Positions 61,303 to 64,000 of a stretch of DNA of 64,000 nucleotides are shown here, piece by piece (the first letter of the stretch is position 1; each line of letters starts with the position of its first letter). A program made the position numbers and the translations under genes. This DNA comes from Prorocentrum cordatum (Eukaryota; Sar; Dinophyceae; Prorocentrales; Prorocentraceae). Below the pieces are notes generated by a model. That model was not told the DNA's origin. It did not search any database and worked only from the letters and a program-made list of their open reading frames with translations. The stretch lies in NCBI GenBank assembly GCA_963575745.1, contig CAUYUJ010003605.1:1-64000 (forward strand), read 5' to 3'.

Positions 61303-63025
61303 GGAGTTCTGCGAGAGTGAAATCCTTCCTAATCATGCTCGTCCAGTCCTGTCCTCGCCCCTCTCACCGCCCTTCTTGCCCTGGCCCAATCCCAGCCGTG
61401 GGGCGCCCATGAGCTCGGCCAGGCCCGTGAGCTCGATTGATCCTCCCTGAGCGCGTCGTCGGCGTCTCTCGTCGCAGCGGCTGGCTGCGGCTCGGAAAAC
61501 TCATCAGGATGAGACCGAGGACCCTGGAAGGGGGCCCCTCAGGACGGGACCCGGGACTCCGACCCTTGGGCGGATTTCCGTTGGAGATCGAGGTCGTCGT
61601 CGCGGTCGTCGTCGCTGCCGCCGCCGCTGGAGAGCGAGAGTGAGGCGGGGGTAAGAGGGCAGATGGGGGATGGAGAAGGGAGCGGAGGAGGAGGAGGAGG
61701 AGCAGCAGCAGCAGCAGCGACAACAGCCGGGAAAGATGCGGGGGGGGGGCGGAGGGAGGAGGATGAGGAGGAGGAGGAGGAGGAGGAGGAGGAGGAGGAG
61801 AGGAGGAGGAGGAGGAGGAGGAGGAGGAGGAGGAGGAGGAGGGGGGAGGAGGGCCTCTTCCTCCACCCACGTCTGGGCAGGACGGATATAAAGTGCCGAG
61901 CTAAAGAGGCTGCGCCGCCATGCCGCCGACCCCTTGCGGCTTGGCATGCTATGCTGTGCTGTGCTGTGCGATGCTGGGCTATTATGTGCTATGCTGTGCT
62001 ATGTGCTATGCTGATCCATGCGCGCAAGGTTATGCTGCGATGTGCCGTGCTTTGCGGCGGTATACATATAGATAGATATATGTGTATATATATACATATA
62101 AGTACCACGCTATTATATCAAGGCTGCGCCGCCATTCCGCCGACCTGATTCGGTTAGGCATTTTAGCCTGCTCGGTCGTCGTCGTCCGTCCGCAGTCGTC
62201 GTCACTGTCGCCCCTCGTCGTCGTTCGTCGTCGTGCTCGTTTCGGCGTCGTCGACGCCGTCGTCCGTCGTCGCCGCCGCAACCCAGACGCATGAAGTAAT
62301 AGGACGGCTGTGTAGATACAAGCGCTTCGCGCATGGCACGGCCAGTATGTATGTATATATATATATATATACATATCAGCGCTTCGCGCGCGCACGTGCC
62401 CATGTAGTTTTGGGGTAGGCTGCCGCGCGGCCTCGACGAGCGATCAAAATCGCGAAGTGCATTCGAGCAAGGCGTTGTTGTAAGCCACGCAAGAAAACAC
62501 ACATGTACCACTTATGAACACTTACGGCCAGTTATAAACTACTTAACAACAAGCCTACCAGTAGTGCCACTTAGCGGACATGTGATCTGGATGCGATCGT
62601 ACGTAGTTTCGGATGTATTGACGTTGGAAACAGATTTCAAAATATACTCAACTGATCAGCGCCTAATCGTGCAAGTGGTTATAACGTAGGTTATAAGAGG
62701 TGATGTGCGCCGGGCGAACCAAAGTAGGTCCAGTTGTGGTGTCGGGGGCCGCCCTGGAGGCCAATGAAGCGTGAACGACGTCAAAACGTCTCGATCCCAT
62801 ATGCCTTCCTTTTTCAAGACAGCCCGACGGCCCTCCTTCGGCCGGGCCGTTCGCGGCATCGGGCCCCTGGAGGCCCGCGAAGAACGACGGCCGTGCTTCA
62901 ACGCCGAGCCTCGATCCTCTATTCCCCATCTCCATTCTCCCCCTCCTTCATCTCCCTTCTCCCCCTCCCTCCTCCCCATGCGTCCCCCCCCCCCGGCGAA
63001 CTGCCGCCCGCTCCTTCCCCCCCCC
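61303..63025. other. Intergenic, no gene seen; GAG and TA microsatellites
   Basis: (GAG)n at about 61680-61850, (TA)-type tracts at about 62062-62104 and 62348-62372, and GTCGTC repeats near 62175-62280. GGCTGCGCCGCCAT-C-CGCCGACC occurs at about 61908 and 62122, a short dispersed duplication. Confidence 0.45.
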
Positions 63026-63083
63026 TCCTCCTCCTCCTCCTCCTCCTCCTCCTCCTCCTCCTTCTCCTCCTCCTCCTTTTCCT
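63026..63083. repeat. (TCC)n tract abutting a leader-like sequence
   Basis: TCC/TTC repeats immediately upstream of the candidate spliced-leader relic at 63084, the same arrangement as at elements D and E. Confidence 0.9.
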
Positions 63084-63106
63084 CCTAGCCATTTCCAGGT
63101 GTCAAG
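63084..63106 (+). other. Candidate decayed spliced-leader relic
   Basis: CCTAGCCATTT then GG-GTCAAG resembles the leader with one base lost and the middle altered. Support comes mainly from position: it follows a TCC tract and precedes a zinc-finger ORF1, exactly as at 42863. Confidence 0.4.
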
Positions 63107-63175
63107 GTTGCAACCTTTGGGTCGGCGCACTTGGAAGTGGCGCAGCCGACTCGAGCCTAAAGTCTGAGATTCTAC

Positions 63176-64000
63176 ATGTCACCCCATGATGCGCCGGGGC
63201 AGGACCAGAGCAAGACCTGGCTGTGTCGCGACTCAACGTGTGCCTTCGCCAACTTTCTCTTCAGGTCGGCCTGTCGGGAGTGCGGTTCGAAGGCGCCGCA
63301 ACATGTCATCAATCAGCAACGAGAGCAGCGGCAGCAGACAGCCTCGGGTTGGACAGGCAAGTCGCAGCGGGGCAATGCCTGACTCAACGGTCCTCCTGCC
63401 TTCCAGAGCCAAGGCGGCTCAAGGGCTGGAGGGCGCGCCAATCCCAGCACCGCGGAGCTGTCAAATGAAGACCTCATCAAGCTGCTCAAGTCACGAGGGC
63501 TTCAAGCGGGCTCGGAGCTTGACACCAAGCTTACCGAAGTGCTCAAGAAAGCGGAGGAGCCTGGGCCAGCAGACCTCGGCTCCAAAGGGCTGCAGGACCT
63601 GCTCCAGAGGCAGTCGCGGAAACTCAAGCAGATTGATGGTTCCGCCGAGAGAGTGCAGAATGCCAAGGCCGCGCTCGAGGACGCGCAGCGTGTCTACGAG
63701 CAGGAGTGCCAGCAGCCCAAGGCCCACCAGGACACTCTCTCGGAGATCGAAAAGTTCATCAAGAAGGCCCAGGCTGCCACCGTCCTGCCAGAGCCGCCTG
63801 AGCAGGATGGCGAGCCTGATCCAATCCATGAGCTCCAGATGCTTGAAGTGTTGGAGCTGGCTGTCAGGAAGTGCACTTCACGCTTCGCCATCGATGCCGC
63901 AGCGGTCCTGGAGGCCACGGAGGCGAAGAAGGCGGAGTTCGCAGCGAAGTTGCCGAAGGCGGAGGAGCAATCCCCACCTCCGCCTGCTACTGGGGATGCT
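63176..64000 (+). CDS. Element F ORF1 (zinc finger plus coiled coil), partial, with in-frame TGA
   Basis: Starts at ATG 63176. The finger is W15-x-C17-x4-C22...C33-x2-C36 (SACRECGSKA), like ORF1 of element D. The frame meets TGA at 63380-63382 but continues in the same frame for 206 more codons to the window end with clear protein character: ELSNEDLIKLLKSRGL, then heptads such as RVQNAKAALEDAQRVYEQE. So either one nonsense mutation, readthrough (TGA followed by CTC) or a short unspliced intron separates the parts. A TTCCAG acceptor-like site lies at about 63402-63407. Related to 43019-44110 by domain plan. Confidence 0.65.

Overview
The window looks like nuclear DNA of a dinoflagellate. The strongest evidence is a near-perfect genomic copy of the dinoflagellate spliced leader at 42863-42883 (one mismatch over 21 bases, ending CCATTTTGGCTCAAG), with more decayed copies at 49845-49862, 63084-63106 and 56145-56165. 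High GC, very many microsatellites and several retroelement families seen here only in pieces also fit. A large-genome genus such as Prorocentrum is possible, but that is inference. A run of exactly 100 N (56283-56382) marks a scaffold join.

Almost every protein-coding signal is retrotransposon-derived. From left to right: (A) a minus-strand non-LTR element at about 11640-1516, with a coiled-coil ORF1 and an ORF2 ordered RNase H - endonuclease - reverse transcriptase (RT) - C2H2 fingers; (B) a plus-strand DIRS-like tyrosine-recombinase element at about 26239-31638, with gag, RT, RNase H, recombinase and a cytosine-methyltransferase-like tail; (C) a plus-strand LINE at 33288-37549 lying between two (TA)n tracts; (D) a plus-strand LINE at 42863-49125, ordered ORF1, endonuclease, RT, finger, RNase H, and heavily mutated; (E) a plus-strand LINE at 49845-55440 that is nearly intact, with ORF1 and ORF2 in one frame separated by a single UGA and two extra overlapping ORFs; (F) the start of another zinc-finger/coiled-coil ORF1 at 63176, running off the end. 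One non-transposon-looking gene, a lysine-rich basic protein, lies at 60313-61146.

Between these elements are satellites and palindromes. A hairpin family with covarying stems and an invariant loop lies at both ends of element A (452-897 and 11652-11811). There is a terminal-inverted-repeat MITE-like family (four whole copies at 20672, 21021, 22119 and 41255, plus fragments). The satellites include an array of about 135 bp (16.0-17.1 kb), a 73-bp array (32.33-32.79 kb), and two arrays in opposite orientation that share a core of more than 40 bp around a (CT)n block (56.4-59.6 kb). A 128-bp foldback and several perfect palindromes are also present.

The elements do not form a pathway. The window reads as retroelement-dominated DNA in which trans-spliced LINE transcripts were copied back into the genome. 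The most unusual items are the covarying hairpin family, the RNase H placed upstream of the endonuclease in element A, the spliced-leader relics at LINE 5' ends directly downstream of TCC-rich tracts, and RT active sites reading xxDN in two unrelated elements.
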